DNA of 64,000 bases from Pseudomonas chlororaphis subsp. chlororaphis (GCF_003945765.1 NZ_CP027712.1:1736001-1800000); one strand, 5' to 3'; shown: positions 17,293 through 27,617, numbered from the stretch's first letter. A program made the numbers and translations. Notes: a model not told the origin generated them from the sequence alone.

Positions 17293-18651
17293 TTAACGCA
17301 TCTCAGGCAGACGGGCTTCGCTCTTCACTTCGGTCTGGGCGATCGCTTCGGCTGGTACCACGACTTTTTCCTTGTTCAACAACTCGCCCATGTTCGCCAG
17401 CACGCGATACATCGAAAACTCCTCGGTGTAACGCACCTCGGTGTAGCGTCGGTTGGCGTTGTACAGCTCGTTTTCGCTGTCCAGCAGGTCGAGCAGGGTG
17501 CGCTGGCCGAGACCGAACTGGTCCTGGTAAGCGGCCCGTACGCGGGTGGTGGTTTCAGCGTATTCGCGAGCGGTGGGGGTCTGCTTCTTGGCGTTGAGCA
17601 TGGCGTTCCAGGCCAGGGTGATGTTCTCGTTGAGCATGCGCAGCGCGTTGTTGCGGATGTCCATGGCCTGGTTGATCTTGTGCGCGTCCGATTGCAGGCG
17701 GGCCTTGTCGCTGCCGCCGCGGAACAGGTTGTAGTTCATCACCACGCCCACTCGCCATTCATTGTCGTGGCCCTTGTCGCCCTGCACGTTGTCGTTGGCG
17801 CCCACCGCGGCCTCGGCATCGAAGCGTGGGTAGAACGGCGACTTGGCGACTTCGTACTGGCTCTCGGCCGCTTGCACGTCGGCCTGGGCCGATTTCAGGT
17901 AGGGGTTGTTCTCCAGCATGCTCTGCCGGGCATCCGGCAGGCTGGCGGGGATCTCGCCGCGCACCGAAGGCAGGCTTTCCAGTTCGTCGGGCATACGGCC
18001 CACGGCGCTGAAGAAGTTGGCCTCGGCGTCGGCCAGGTCGACCTGCGCCGTGTCGTAGTTGTTTTCCGCCAGGGCGCGACGGGCCTTGGACTGGTCGAGG
18101 TCGGCGGTGCTGCCGACGCCACGTTCGCTGCGCAGGCCGATCTGGTCGTTGACCCGCAGGTGCGCCTGCAGGTTGTTCTTGGCCAGGGTCACCAGTTCGC
18201 GGCGCTTGAGCACTTCCAGGTACACCTCGATGGTGCGCAGGGCTAGGCTCTCGGCGGTACCGCGGGTGTAGTAGGCCCGCGAGTTGGAGACCGACTGGGT
18301 CCGCCCGACTTCGTTGGCGGTATTGAAGCCGTCGAAGAGCATTTGCCGCAGGCGCAACTCCGACTGGGTATAGGTCAACGTCTCGGTGTGATGGTTGCCC
18401 AACGCGCGCGTGGTGGTGTTGTCGCTGTAGCCACGGCCATAGGCAGCATTCAGGTCCAGCGATGGATAGAAGCCCCCTTTGGCGACCTTGACGTCCTCAT
18501 CAGCCGACAGACGGTTGTTCTGGCTCGCGCGCAGTTCCGGGTGGTTGTCCAGCGTGCTTTGAATCGCCTCCGTCAGAGACATGGCTTGGGCCTGATGAAT
18601 GCAGGCCATGGCTAATAAAATCGCGCTACTGAGGGGGGTAAAAACGCGCAT
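17293..18651 (-). CDS. lapE: TolC-family outer-membrane channel, LapE-like
   Basis: A 452-residue outer-membrane efflux protein. ATG 18651 is correctly spaced from GGGAG, and MRVFTPLSSAILLAMACIHQAQA is a clear signal peptide. Two OEP repeats follow (SLTEAIQSTLDNHPELRASQNN; then a second around FYPRFDAEAAVGANDNVQGDKG), with FGLGQRTLLDLLDSENELYNANRRYTEVRY typical of the type I secretion TolC group. First gene of the minus-strand operon. Its promoter must lie in the 588-base region shared with the adhesin gene. In LapE-type systems the adhesin is held in this channel by its N-terminal plug until cleaved. Confidence 0.88.
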   Translation of the reverse strand: MRVFTPLSSAILLAMACIHQAQAMSLTEAIQSTLDNHPELRASQNNRLSADEDVKVAKGGFYPSLDLNAAYGRGYSDNTTTRALGNHHTETLTYTQSELRLRQMLFDGFNTANEVGRTQSVSNSRAYYTRGTAESLALRTIEVYLEVLKRRELVTLAKNNLQAHLRVNDQIGLRSERGVGSTADLDQSKARRALAENNYDTAQVDLADAEANFFSAVGRMPDELESLPSVRGEIPASLPDARQSMLENNPYLKSAQADVQAAESQYEVAKSPFYPRFDAEAAVGANDNVQGDKGHDNEWRVGVVMNYNLFRGGSDKARLQSDAHKINQAMDIRNNALRMLNENITLAWNAMLNAKKQTPTAREYAETTTRVRAAYQDQFGLGQRTLLDLLDSENELYNANRRYTEVRYTEEFSMYRVLANMGELLNKEKVVVPAEAIAQTEVKSEARLPEMR

Positions 18652-19239
18652 GAGGTACATCTCCCTGGTCCATGTATGGTGCTTTGCAGTCGCCAAAAAA
18701 ATGACGAACTTTATAGGTCAAACCGTTTCAGGCTTGTAACAACAGAGCTAAGAACATCCTGAGCGCAAGCTAAGAAGAATTTCTCATAAGGCTTATGCTG
18801 AAAAAAACTTATGCACTCTGTGAAATCCAGCACATTGTTCAGTTCGTAAGCCCCGTATTTATAGGCTCTAGAGGGCTTTTCAGGGGTTTGAAAAGGTTCA
18901 ACAAAATTTGCGACATAGGGCGGGAGAGGAGCGGTGGGGAGGGTGCGATACGGATTTTAAAGCGACATTTTTTTGTCACTTGCAGTGTTTGAATCCATGT
19001 CGCGACTTTCGCGGGAGGGCTGTCCGAAGCCTGAATGCGTTTGATTGCATTCGGTTTTGCCTTCGGCAGAAACAGCAGGCCAGCGAGGGACGAGCGAGAG
19101 GGAAGGCCGGTGCGCAGGTTCGACTGAGCAGCAATCAGCGAACCTTCAGGCTGGCGTTTCCCGTCGGTGACCCGATAACGCCATAGCACTTTTCCGTGCA
19201 ACCAGATGCCGATAGCGGTCGGCAGCGGAGGAAGTGCTC
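18652..19239. other. Divergent regulatory region between lapE-like and adhesin genes
   Basis: 588 bases with no convincing gene. The first 300 bases are AT-rich for this genome, with several promoter-like stretches (for example around 18775-18815). An imperfect dyad GCGACA-T-rich-TGTCAC lies at 18962-18979. The adhesin ribosome site (GGAGGAAG, 19227-19234) is at its end. A short plus-strand frame at 18795-18992 has no ribosome site or codon bias, so I do not call it. Confidence 0.5.
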
Positions 19240-22200
19240 ATGGCTAGGTTAATCGGTGTCGTCAGTAAGGTAATCGGGCAGGTGGTAGCGGTAGCGGCGG
19301 ATGGCAGCCGGCGCGTTCTGGTAGAAGGCGATCGTCTGTTTGCGGGGGATCAACTGGTGACCGGTGCGCAGGGCGCGGTAGCCGTGCATCTGCAGAACGG
19401 CCAGGAACTGACCCTCGGGCGCGACAGCAGCCTGCAATTGACCCCGCAACTGCTGGCGAACCAGGCGCCCCATGTGCAGGCTCCTGAAGTCTTGGCCCCC
19501 AGCGAGGCGCAACTGACCGATGTCGAGCAACTGCAGAAAGCCATCGCTGCCGGCGCCGACCCGACGCAGACTGGCGAAGCCACCGCGGCCGGCCCCGGTA
19601 CTACGGGTGGCACCGCTGGCGCCCTGGGTGGCGGGCATACCTTTGTACTGCTTGAAGAAGTCGCGGGTCGGGTCGAGCCGATCATTGGTTTCCCCACCGC
19701 GGGCTTCAATGGCATTCCCGAGTTCGTGCCTGAGCGGATTGCCGCGGTACCGCCTAGCGACGACGGCGGTATCGCGCCGCCACCGCCACCGAACAATCCG
19801 GTCACCCTGGGCGGCCTGTCGGTCGCCAATGGCGAGTTGACCCTCAGCGAAGCCAATCTGCCCCAAGGCTCGGCGAGCAATCCTGCGGCGCTGGTGCAGA
19901 ACGGTACCTTCAGTGTCTCCGCCCCCGACGGGCTGCTCAGCCTCAGCGTGGGCGGGATCGCCGTGGTCAGTGGCGGGGTGGCCGCCAGCTTCCCGCAGTC
20001 GATCACCACCGCCCTCGGCAACACCCTGACCATCACCGGTTTCGATCCTGCCACGGGTACGGTCAGCTACAGCTACACCCTGGTCGGCAACGAAATCCAT
20101 TCCGCCGCCGACGGTGCCAACAACCTGAGCGAACATTTCAGCGTGGTCGCCAGCGACAGTAATGGCGATTCGGCGAGCAACTCGCTGGATATCAACATCA
20201 CCGACGATGTGCCCCAGGCGTTCAACGACAGCAATGGCGTCGCCTCGGAAAGCCAACTGACCCTGAGCGGCAATGTCCTGACCAACGATGTGCAAGGCGC
20301 CGACCGGGTGCCCAGCGGACCGATCACTGCCGGCACCTTCAACGGCACCTACGGCACCCTGGTGCTGGCCGCCGACGGTACCTATACCTACACCGTGCAT
20401 ACCAGCGATCCGGCGTTCCTCGCGCTTCAGGGCGGCGGCAACGGTACGGACAGCTTCACCTATACCCTGACCGATGCCGACGGCGACAGCAGCACCGCCA
20501 ACCTGGTGTTGCAGGTGCACAACAACGACGACACGGTGGTGATTCAGGGCCTCAATGCCGAAGGCGGCGAAGTCACGGTCTACGAGAAGAACCTGACGGA
20601 TGGCAGCAGCCCGGATGCGGGCGCGTTGACCCAAAGCGGCACCTTCACCGTGACCGCGCTGGACGGCCTGCAGACCCTGACGGTCGGCGGGATCAACCTG
20701 GTGACGGGCGGGGTGGCCGCAGGCTTCCCGCAATCGGCGACCACGGCCTTGGGCAACACCTTGACCATCACGGGCTATAACGCCGCCACCGGGGTGATCA
20801 GCTACAGCTACACCCTGGCCGACAATGAGGCCCACCCGACGGCCAATGGCGCCAACAGCCTCAGCGAACACTTCAATGTGGTGGCGACCGATGCCGATGG
20901 CAGCACCGCCAGCGGTTCGCTGGATGTGAATGTGGTGGACGACCTGCCAACGGCAGTCGATGACAGCAATGGCGTGGCCTCGGAAAGCCAACTGGTGCTC
21001 AGCGGCAATGTGTTGACCAACGACGTGCAGGGCGCTGACCGCGTACCCACTGGCCCAGTGACCGCCGGTACCTTCACCGGTACCTATGGCACCCTCGTCC
21101 TCGCAGCCGATGGCACTTACACCTACACCCTCAACACCGCGGACGCCGACTTCAAGGCTTTGCAGGGCAATGGCAGCGCTACCGAGACCTTTGCCTACAC
21201 CATTACCGACGCCGACGGCGACTCGAGCACCGCCAACCTGGTGCTGAACATCCATAACAACGACGACGGCGTGACCCTCGATGGCCTGGATACCAACGGC
21301 GGCGAACTGACGGTCTACGAGAAAAACCTGGCGGACGGCAGCAGCCCGGATGCGGGCGCGTTGACCCAAAGCGGCACCTTCACCGTGACTGCGCTGGATG
21401 GCCTGCAGACCTTGACGGTCGGCGGGATCAACGTGGTGACGGGCGGGGTGGCTGCAGGCTTCCCGCAATCGGTGACCACGGCCTTGGGCAATACCCTGAC
21501 CATCACAGGCTACAACGCTGCCACCGGGGTGATCAGCTACAGCTACACCCTGACGGACAACGAGGATCACCCAACCGCCAATGGCGCCAACAGTCTCAGC
21601 GAACACTTCAATGTGGTGGCGACCGATGCCGATGGCAGTACCGCCAGCGGTTCGCTGGATGTGAATGTGGTGGACGACCTGCCAACGGCGGTCAATGACA
21701 GCAATGGCGTGGCCTCGGAAAGCCAGCTGGTGCTCAGCGGCAATGTGTTGACCAACGATGTGCAGGGCGCTGACCGCGTACCCACTGGCCCAGTGACCGC
21801 CGGTACCTTCACCGGTACCTATGGCACCCTGGTCCTCGCAGCCGATGGCACTTACACCTACACCCTCAACACCGCGGACGCCGACTTCAAGGCCTTGCAG
21901 GGCAATGGCAGCGCTACCGAGACCTTCGCCTACACCATCACCGACGCCGATGGAGACCCGAGCACCGCCAACCTAGTGCTGAACGTCCATAACAACGACG
22001 ACTGCGTGACCCTGCACTGCCTGGATATCGAGGGCGGCGAGTTGACGGTCTACGAGAAGCACCTCAGCGATGGCACCAGCCCCAACGCCCCGGCCTTGAC
22101 CCAGAGCGGCTTCTTCCTGGTCAACGCACCGGACGGCCTGCAAACCCTGACGGTGGGCGGGATCAACGTGGTAACGGGCGGAGTGGCCGCGAGCTTCCCG

Positions 22201-25200
22201 CAATCGATCCTGACGGCCTTGGGTAACGTGCTGACCATTACCGGCTACGACGCTAGCATCGGTGTCGTCGCCTACAGCTACACCCTGCTCGACAATGAAA
22301 GCCATCCGACGGGGCTGGGGGCCAACAGCATCGCCGAGCATTTCAATGTGTTCGCCAGCGATGGCGATGGCAGCAGCGCCTCTGGGGTGCTGGATGTGAA
22401 TATCGTCGATGACCTGCCCACCGCTCACCCTGATGTGGTGATGGCCGACGAAGGCACGACCCTCAGCGGCAACGTGCTGGGTAACGACATTGGTGGCGCC
22501 GATGGCCCGGCAATCACTGGCGCGGTGGTCGGCGTGCGTGCCGGCAGCGACACCTCGACCTCGGCCATTGGCGGCTTGAACACTACCATCAACGGCCTGT
22601 ATGGCACGCTGACCCTGGACGCCTTCGGCAACGCGACCTATCACAGCAATCCGAACTCGGTCACCGCTCCCGATTCAGAGGATGTGTTCGTCTACACCGT
22701 GCGTGACGCGGACGGCGATGAAAGCACCACCACCATCACCATCCAGATCTGCGGCAACGAACTCAGGGCGGTCACCGACCAGGACATTACTGTCTTCGAA
22801 AAGGCCCTGGACCTGAGCAAGGACGGCCAGGACCTGGCGTCCGGTACGGTGACCGGCAGTGACCCGGGCAATACCGGCGAAACCGCCACCGGCACCCTGG
22901 TCGGCTCGGTCACCGGCGGCAGCGGTGCGATTACCTACACCCTGGTCGGCAGCGCCACCGGTACTTACGGGCAGATCCTGCTCAACCCCGACGGCACCTA
23001 CCGCTACACCCTGACCTCGGCGCCGAAAACCTCGCCGAACGCCAACGACGGCCCGAACGTGCTGAGCGAAAGCTTCACCTACAAGGCTACTGACGCGGTG
23101 GGCAATACCACCACCAGCACCATCCAGATCAGCATCGTCGACGATGTGCCCCAGGCGGTCGCCAGCGAGCGGGCGGTCACTGCGCTGGAGGTCGATTCCA
23201 ACCTGCTGCTGGTGATCGACGTATCCGGCAGCATGGCCGACCCGTCGGGCGTCCCCGGCCTGTCGCGCCTGGAACTGGCCAAGCAGGCGATCAGCACCTT
23301 GCTCGACAAGTACGACGACATGGGCGATGTGAAGGTGCAGATCGTCACCTTCAGCAGCAGCGCCACGGACAAGACGCCGATCTGGGTCGATGTGGCGACG
23401 GCCAAGTCGATCATCGCCTCCCTGACCGCGGGCGGCGGCACCAACTACGATGCGGCCGTGGCCGTGGCGAAGCTGGCGTTTGTCACCAGTGGCCAGATCA
23501 GCGGGGCGCAGAACGTCGGTTATTTCTTCTCCGACGGCAAGCCCACCGATGGCCAGGAGATCGGCACCGCCGACGAGACCGCCTGGAAAGCCTTCCTCGA
23601 CGCCAATGGCATCAAGAACTATGCAATCGGCCTGGGCAGCGGTGTCAGCAACAGCAACCTCGACCCGCTGGCCTATGACGGCAGTACCCACATCGATACC
23701 AATGCCGTGGTGGTCACCGACCTGAACCAGCTCGACTCGGTGCTGGCCGGTACGGTACAGGGCACCCCGGTCACCGGCAGCCTGCTCGGCGAAGGTGGCT
23801 CGTTCGGCGCCGACGGCGGTTTCATCAAGACCCTGGTGGTTGATGGCACCACCTACACCTATGACCCCAACGGCAATAGCAACCAGGGCTCGCTAAGCTT
23901 CAGCGGCGGGGTCAACCACGGCACCTTCAATACCCTGGACAACAGCCTCAGCATCGCCACCAACAACGGCGGCACACTGGTGGTGAAACTCGACACCGGC
24001 GATTACACCTACACCTCGCAGAAAGTCACCAGCGTGGTGCTGACCGAGACAGTCGGCTTCACCGCCAGCGATAACGACGGCGACCTGGCCAGCTCGACCC
24101 TGGTGGTCAAGGTCAATCCGAACGCGGCGCCGGTGGCGGGCGACGACCACATCATCACCAACATTCTGTCGGGTACTATCGTGGTGCCGGCCGATGCCCT
24201 GCTGGCCAACGACAGTGATGCCAACGGCGATCCGCTGACGGCCGCGCCGACCAGTTTCAACACCGGCTGGCTGTCCCCAGGGGCGGACTTTACCGCCGGC
24301 AGCCTGCAGACCATCGGCTTCACCGGAGGGTCCAGCCAGACCCTGACCATCGCCCGGGCCTCGTTCAACGCCAATACGGCGGCGATGACGGCCGCGGTGG
24401 TGATCAGCGGCTTCCTGGGCAGCATCAACAACGGCAATGACAACGACGAGGATGTGATCAGCGTCAACCTGAAGCAGGGCGAGACCCTGAACCTGGATCA
24501 CAACCTGACGGCGGGCCGGGTGGGCATGGAGTACGCCTTCAATGGCGGGGCCTACACCGCGATTGCCGACGGTGGCTCGTTCACCGCGGGGGCGGACGGC
24601 ACCTACCAGATCCACATCACCAACCTGACCAACCCCAGCGGCGGCAACGCCAATGGTTCGGAAAACTACCAGCTGACCATGACCGTCAACTACGCGGGCG
24701 GCCAGGAATCCACGCCGGATTACCACGGCACTTACACCGCCAGCGACAGCCATGGCGGCAGCGACAGCGCGGCGGTGAGCATCAGCTATCAGGACGGCCA
24801 TACCCTGACCGGTACTGCTGGCGACGATGTGCTGCTGGCCGGCAGTGGCGATAACCTGATCAATGCCGGCGACGGCAACGACGTGCTCGTCGCCGGCAGC
24901 GGCAACAACACCTTGCACGGCGACGCGGGTAACGACCTGCTGTTCGGCGGTCCGGGCAACGACCTGCTCAACGGCGGCACGGGCAACGACACCGCCAGCT
25001 ACGCCCATGCCAGCGCCGGGGTCACGGTCGACCTCTCGCTGCTCGGTGCGCAGAACACCGGTGGCGCCGGGACCGATACCCTGACCGCCATCGAAAACCT
25101 GGTGGGCTCCAACTACAACGACACCCTGACCGGCGACAGCAACGCCAACATCATCACCGGCGGCCTGGGCAACGATGTGCTCAACGGCGGTGGCGGCGAC

Positions 25201-25614
25201 GACCTGTTGATCGGCGGGATGGGCAACAACACCCTGACCGGTGGCAGCGGCAGCGACACCTTCCAGTGGCAGCAGGGCAACAGCGGGCATGACCTGGTCA
25301 CCGACTTCACGCCGGGTATCGACAAACTCGACCTGTCGCAACTGTTGCAGGGCGAGAGCGCCAGCAGCGCATCGCTGGATGATTACCTGCACTTCACGGT
25401 CACTGGCAGCGGTCCGTCACTGATCACCAGTATCGACGTCAGCGCGGCGGCGGGGGCCTCGCCGACCCAGACCATCGATCTGGCCGGGGTCAACCTGGCG
25501 GAGCACTACGGGGTGACGCCGGGCGCGGGCGGAGTGATCGCGGGTGGCGCGGATACCGCGACCATCATCAACGGCATGCTCAACGACCATTCGTTGAAGG
25601 TCGATACCGTCTGA
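19240..25614 (+). CDS. Large LapG-cleavable RTX adhesin with retention module, VWA domain and T1SS signal
   Basis: A 2,124-residue secreted surface adhesin. Residues 1-105 form the retention module that blocks the TolC channel (MARLIGVVSKVIGQVVAVAADG). T115-A116-A117-G118 (EATAAGPG) is the expected LapG cleavage site. Four repeats of about 245 residues follow (VCBS/cadherin-like, 19792 to about 22760; copies 2 and 3 nearly identical). A VWA domain with MIDAS residues DVSGS lies near 1327-1331, with GGGTNYDAA and FSDGKPTDG. RTX nonapeptides (GDDVLLAGSGDN, GNDLLNGGTGND) lie near 1855-2005, and a T1SS C-terminal signal (GSDTFQW, VTDFTPGIDKLDLSQLL) ends the protein. It is smaller than classical LapA. 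ATG 19240 has the strong GGAGGAAG site. LapA versus MapA-like identity is unresolved. Confidence 0.9.
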   Translation: MARLIGVVSKVIGQVVAVAADGSRRVLVEGDRLFAGDQLVTGAQGAVAVHLQNGQELTLGRDSSLQLTPQLLANQAPHVQAPEVLAPSEAQLTDVEQLQKAIAAGADPTQTGEATAAGPGTTGGTAGALGGGHTFVLLEEVAGRVEPIIGFPTAGFNGIPEFVPERIAAVPPSDDGGIAPPPPPNNPVTLGGLSVANGELTLSEANLPQGSASNPAALVQNGTFSVSAPDGLLSLSVGGIAVVSGGVAASFPQSITTALGNTLTITGFDPATGTVSYSYTLVGNEIHSAADGANNLSEHFSVVASDSNGDSASNSLDINITDDVPQAFNDSNGVASESQLTLSGNVLTNDVQGADRVPSGPITAGTFNGTYGTLVLAADGTYTYTVHTSDPAFLALQGGGNGTDSFTYTLTDADGDSSTANLVLQVHNNDDTVVIQGLNAEGGEVTVYEKNLTDGSSPDAGALTQSGTFTVTALDGLQTLTVGGINLVTGGVAAGFPQSATTALGNTLTITGYNAATGVISYSYTLADNEAHPTANGANSLSEHFNVVATDADGSTASGSLDVNVVDDLPTAVDDSNGVASESQLVLSGNVLTNDVQGADRVPTGPVTAGTFTGTYGTLVLAADGTYTYTLNTADADFKALQGNGSATETFAYTITDADGDSSTANLVLNIHNNDDGVTLDGLDTNGGELTVYEKNLADGSSPDAGALTQSGTFTVTALDGLQTLTVGGINVVTGGVAAGFPQSVTTALGNTLTITGYNAATGVISYSYTLTDNEDHPTANGANSLSEHFNVVATDADGSTASGSLDVNVVDDLPTAVNDSNGVASESQLVLSGNVLTNDVQGADRVPTGPVTAGTFTGTYGTLVLAADGTYTYTLNTADADFKALQGNGSATETFAYTITDADGDPSTANLVLNVHNNDDCVTLHCLDIEGGELTVYEKHLSDGTSPNAPALTQSGFFLVNAPDGLQTLTVGGINVVTGGVAASFPQSILTALGNVLTITGYDASIGVVAYSYTLLDNESHPTGLGANSIAEHFNVFASDGDGSSASGVLDVNIVDDLPTAHPDVVMADEGTTLSGNVLGNDIGGADGPAITGAVVGVRAGSDTSTSAIGGLNTTINGLYGTLTLDAFGNATYHSNPNSVTAPDSEDVFVYTVRDADGDESTTTITIQICGNELRAVTDQDITVFEKALDLSKDGQDLASGTVTGSDPGNTGETATGTLVGSVTGGSGAITYTLVGSATGTYGQILLNPDGTYRYTLTSAPKTSPNANDGPNVLSESFTYKATDAVGNTTTSTIQISIVDDVPQAVASERAVTALEVDSNLLLVIDVSGSMADPSGVPGLSRLELAKQAISTLLDKYDDMGDVKVQIVTFSSSATDKTPIWVDVATAKSIIASLTAGGGTNYDAAVAVAKLAFVTSGQISGAQNVGYFFSDGKPTDGQEIGTADETAWKAFLDANGIKNYAIGLGSGVSNSNLDPLAYDGSTHIDTNAVVVTDLNQLDSVLAGTVQGTPVTGSLLGEGGSFGADGGFIKTLVVDGTTYTYDPNGNSNQGSLSFSGGVNHGTFNTLDNSLSIATNNGGTLVVKLDTGDYTYTSQKVTSVVLTETVGFTASDNDGDLASSTLVVKVNPNAAPVAGDDHIITNILSGTIVVPADALLANDSDANGDPLTAAPTSFNTGWLSPGADFTAGSLQTIGFTGGSSQTLTIARASFNANTAAMTAAVVISGFLGSINNGNDNDEDVISVNLKQGETLNLDHNLTAGRVGMEYAFNGGAYTAIADGGSFTAGADGTYQIHITNLTNPSGGNANGSENYQLTMTVNYAGGQESTPDYHGTYTASDSHGGSDSAAVSISYQDGHTLTGTAGDDVLLAGSGDNLINAGDGNDVLVAGSGNNTLHGDAGNDLLFGGPGNDLLNGGTGNDTASYAHASAGVTVDLSLLGAQNTGGAGTDTLTAIENLVGSNYNDTLTGDSNANIITGGLGNDVLNGGGGDDLLIGGMGNNTLTGGSGSDTFQWQQGNSGHDLVTDFTPGIDKLDLSQLLQGESASSASLDDYLHFTVTGSGPSLITSIDVSAAAGASPTQTIDLAGVNLAEHYGVTPGAGGVIAGGADTATIINGMLNDHSLKVDTV
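19792..22760 (+). repeat. Four tandem ~735-bp direct repeats inside the adhesin gene
   Basis: Units begin near 19792, 20527, 21262 and 21997, a 735-base (245-codon) period. Each runs from 'NNDD.V...GL...GGELTVYEKNL' to 'DGDSSTANLVLN'. Units 2 and 3 are almost identical over their length; units 1 and 4 are diverged. Such near-identity suggests recent duplication or gene conversion, and repeat number may vary or be collapsed in assembly. Confidence 0.85.
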
Positions 25615-25676
25615 GGCCCGGCGGGCCCGGCGCCTGCCTCGACTGAGGTTGGCGCCGGGGCTGTGCGGGGAAGGGG

Positions 25677-27617
25677 CTACATCGGTTCCGGTGGGCCGAT
25701 CAGCCGCCCCATGACCCCGAACAGGCCCAGGGCCTTGAGGGTGTCCAGTTCGCCCTGGGTTTCGACCCGTTCGGCGATCAGCGGCAGGTCGATGCTGTGG
25801 GTGGCGCGAAATATCGCCTCGATGAACAGCTGTTTGTCGCTTTGCCGGTCGATGTCGCGGATGTAGCTGCCATCGACTTTCAGGTAGGCCAGGCCGAGGT
25901 GGGCGAGGTTGCCGATCTGGCTGAAGTTGCCGCCGAAATGCTGCAGGCCGATCCGGTAGCCGCTGTCCCGCAGGCGCTGGCTCAATTGCTGCAGCTCGCT
26001 GGCGGAGGGCAGTTGGCGTTCGTCGATTTCCAGGGTCAGTAACTTGGCCAGGTCGGGCAGGGCCTTGAGCTGGTCGAGGATCCGCCGCAACGCGTCGGGG
26101 TCGCGCAGGGTGCTGCCAGACAGGCTCAGGGCCAGCGGCCAGGCATGCTCGAGCAGATAATCCAGGGTGTGTTCGAGCATGGCCAGGTCGAAGCGCGACG
26201 ACCAGCCCAGGCGCTCGATCCACGGCAGGAAATGCCCGGCGGCAATGGCTTCGCCCTGCGGGTCGAGCAAGCGCGCCAGCACTTTGTGATGCAGCACTTC
26301 GCTGGTGTCGACGCACTGCACCACCGGTTGGAAATACAATTTCAACTTGCCGTTGCTCAGGGCGTCGTCGATCCAGGCGCGCCAGTCATGCTGCGGCTGG
26401 CTGGGGCCGGCGGCGAACTCCTGCAGCAATACCCAGGGACGCTCGGGGTGCTGCTGGGCCTGTGCCAGCGCCTGGTCCAGGCGCAACCAGACGCCGCTTA
26501 GCGGGTCGCCGGGCCGGTAGGCGACTATGCCCAGGTGCGCCACCGGTGTGCAGTCGCTGGCCCCGGTCAGGCGCAGGTTCTCCAGGGTGGCGCTGATTTC
26601 CATGGCCAGGCGCTCGGCGCCGCGGCTGTCCAGGCTCGGTGTCAGCAGGCTGAATTCGCCGCCGCGATTGCGCGCCGCCAGCCAGTGGCGTCGGTCGGCC
26701 TGGGCGCTGATGCGTTTGAGCAGATCGCCGATGCTCTTGATCAGGGCGTCCGTGCGCTGGCCACCCAGGCGCTGGTTCAGGCCACTGAGGTCATTGACCC
26801 GCAGCATCAGCAGATAACCATCGCCACTCTGCTCGTTGAGCAGCAACTGATCGCCGAGCTGTTCGTCCAGCAGGCGCCGGTTGGCCAGGCCGGTCAGGCT
26901 GTCCTGATAGGACTCGGCCCGCAGTTTCTCGCTGCGCGCGGCCTCTTCGGCGAACAGGGCTTTGAGTTTTTCCACCATCTGGTTCATGGCCAGGACCACC
27001 CGCTTGAGCTCGGGCGTGCGCGGCACCGTCGGCAGGCTGAGGAACTCGCGGTGGCTGATGGCTTCGGCCTGCCTGACCATGGCGTCCAGCGGTCGCAACT
27101 GGCGCCGCAGTAGCCAGCCGCCGAACACCGCGCTGAGCAAGCCGCACACCAGCAGCCAGAGCAGGCTGCCGACGCTGCTGTCCCAGAGCCTGGCCAGGGC
27201 GAACTGCGGGTTGCTCAGCACTTCCACCCGCGCCACCTGTTCCCAGCCACGCATGACCAGAGCGTCGCCACCCTGCGGGCGCAGGCTCACCAGCCTGACG
27301 AACCATTGGGGTACGCCCTCGATCCTGGCAGGCACCGAACGCTCCAGCAGAATGCTTTCGTCTTCGATGTTCACCACCCGGATGCTGTTGTAGTAGCCGC
27401 TGTCGAAGACCGAACTGACCATCAGTTCCATCATCGCCGGGTCGTCGACCTGGCTGGTCAGGGACAGGCCCAGGGCGGTGGCCGCATCCTGGGCGTGGGA
27501 GCGCAGCTGGTTGAGCATCTGCTCGCGGGAGCTTTCCAGGCTGACAAAAAAACTGCCGCTGAAGGCCACCAGCAGGAACAGGCAGATGGCGATGAACAGT
27601 TGCTTGAGTAGCGACAT
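25677..27617 (-). CDS. lapD: LapD-like c-di-GMP receptor with degenerate GGDEF and EAL domains
   Basis: A 646-residue inner-membrane receptor. TM1 (LFIAICLFLLVAFSGSFFVSLES), a periplasmic LapD/MoxY domain (about 25-150), TM2 (VGSLLWLLVCGLLSAVFGGWLL), a HAMP linker, a GGDEF domain with RGGEF, and an EAL domain in which the EAL glutamate is replaced (KVLARLLDP). Loss of the catalytic residues fits a c-di-GMP-binding receptor that sequesters LapG rather than an enzyme. It lies 18 bases downstream of the LapG-like gene and is convergent with the adhesin. It looks clearly LapD-like but rather diverged from the P. fluorescens LapD I remember, so it may serve a second adhesin system. Confidence 0.87.
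   Translation of the reverse strand: MSLLKQLFIAICLFLLVAFSGSFFVSLESSREQMLNQLRSHAQDAATALGLSLTSQVDDPAMMELMVSSVFDSGYYNSIRVVNIEDESILLERSVPARIEGVPQWFVRLVSLRPQGGDALVMRGWEQVARVEVLSNPQFALARLWDSSVGSLLWLLVCGLLSAVFGGWLLRRQLRPLDAMVRQAEAISHREFLSLPTVPRTPELKRVVLAMNQMVEKLKALFAEEAARSEKLRAESYQDSLTGLANRRLLDEQLGDQLLLNEQSGDGYLLMLRVNDLSGLNQRLGGQRTDALIKSIGDLLKRISAQADRRHWLAARNRGGEFSLLTPSLDSRGAERLAMEISATLENLRLTGASDCTPVAHLGIVAYRPGDPLSGVWLRLDQALAQAQQHPERPWVLLQEFAAGPSQPQHDWRAWIDDALSNGKLKLYFQPVVQCVDTSEVLHHKVLARLLDPQGEAIAAGHFLPWIERLGWSSRFDLAMLEHTLDYLLEHAWPLALSLSGSTLRDPDALRRILDQLKALPDLAKLLTLEIDERQLPSASELQQLSQRLRDSGYRIGLQHFGGNFSQIGNLAHLGLAYLKVDGSYIRDIDRQSDKQLFIEAIFRATHSIDLPLIAERVETQGELDTLKALGLFGVMGRLIGPPEPM

Noticed and set aside
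18795..18992. 65-codon plus-strand frame in the lapE-adhesin gap
   Set aside because: No ribosome site, poor codon use for this genome, and it lies in the shared promoter region.
19249..21606. 785-codon minus-strand frame opposite the adhesin repeats
   Set aside because: It is only open because of the GC-biased repeats; it repeats with the same 735-base period and has no ribosome site.
19792..22760. Direct repeats considered as a CRISPR array
   Set aside because: The period is 735 bases, in frame and coding. There are no short repeat-spacer units and no cas genes.
25620..25665. GC-rich hairpin between the adhesin and lapD-like genes considered as a terminator
   Set aside because: The stem CCCGGCGCC/GGCGCCGGG is good, but no T-tract follows on either strand and the loop is long.
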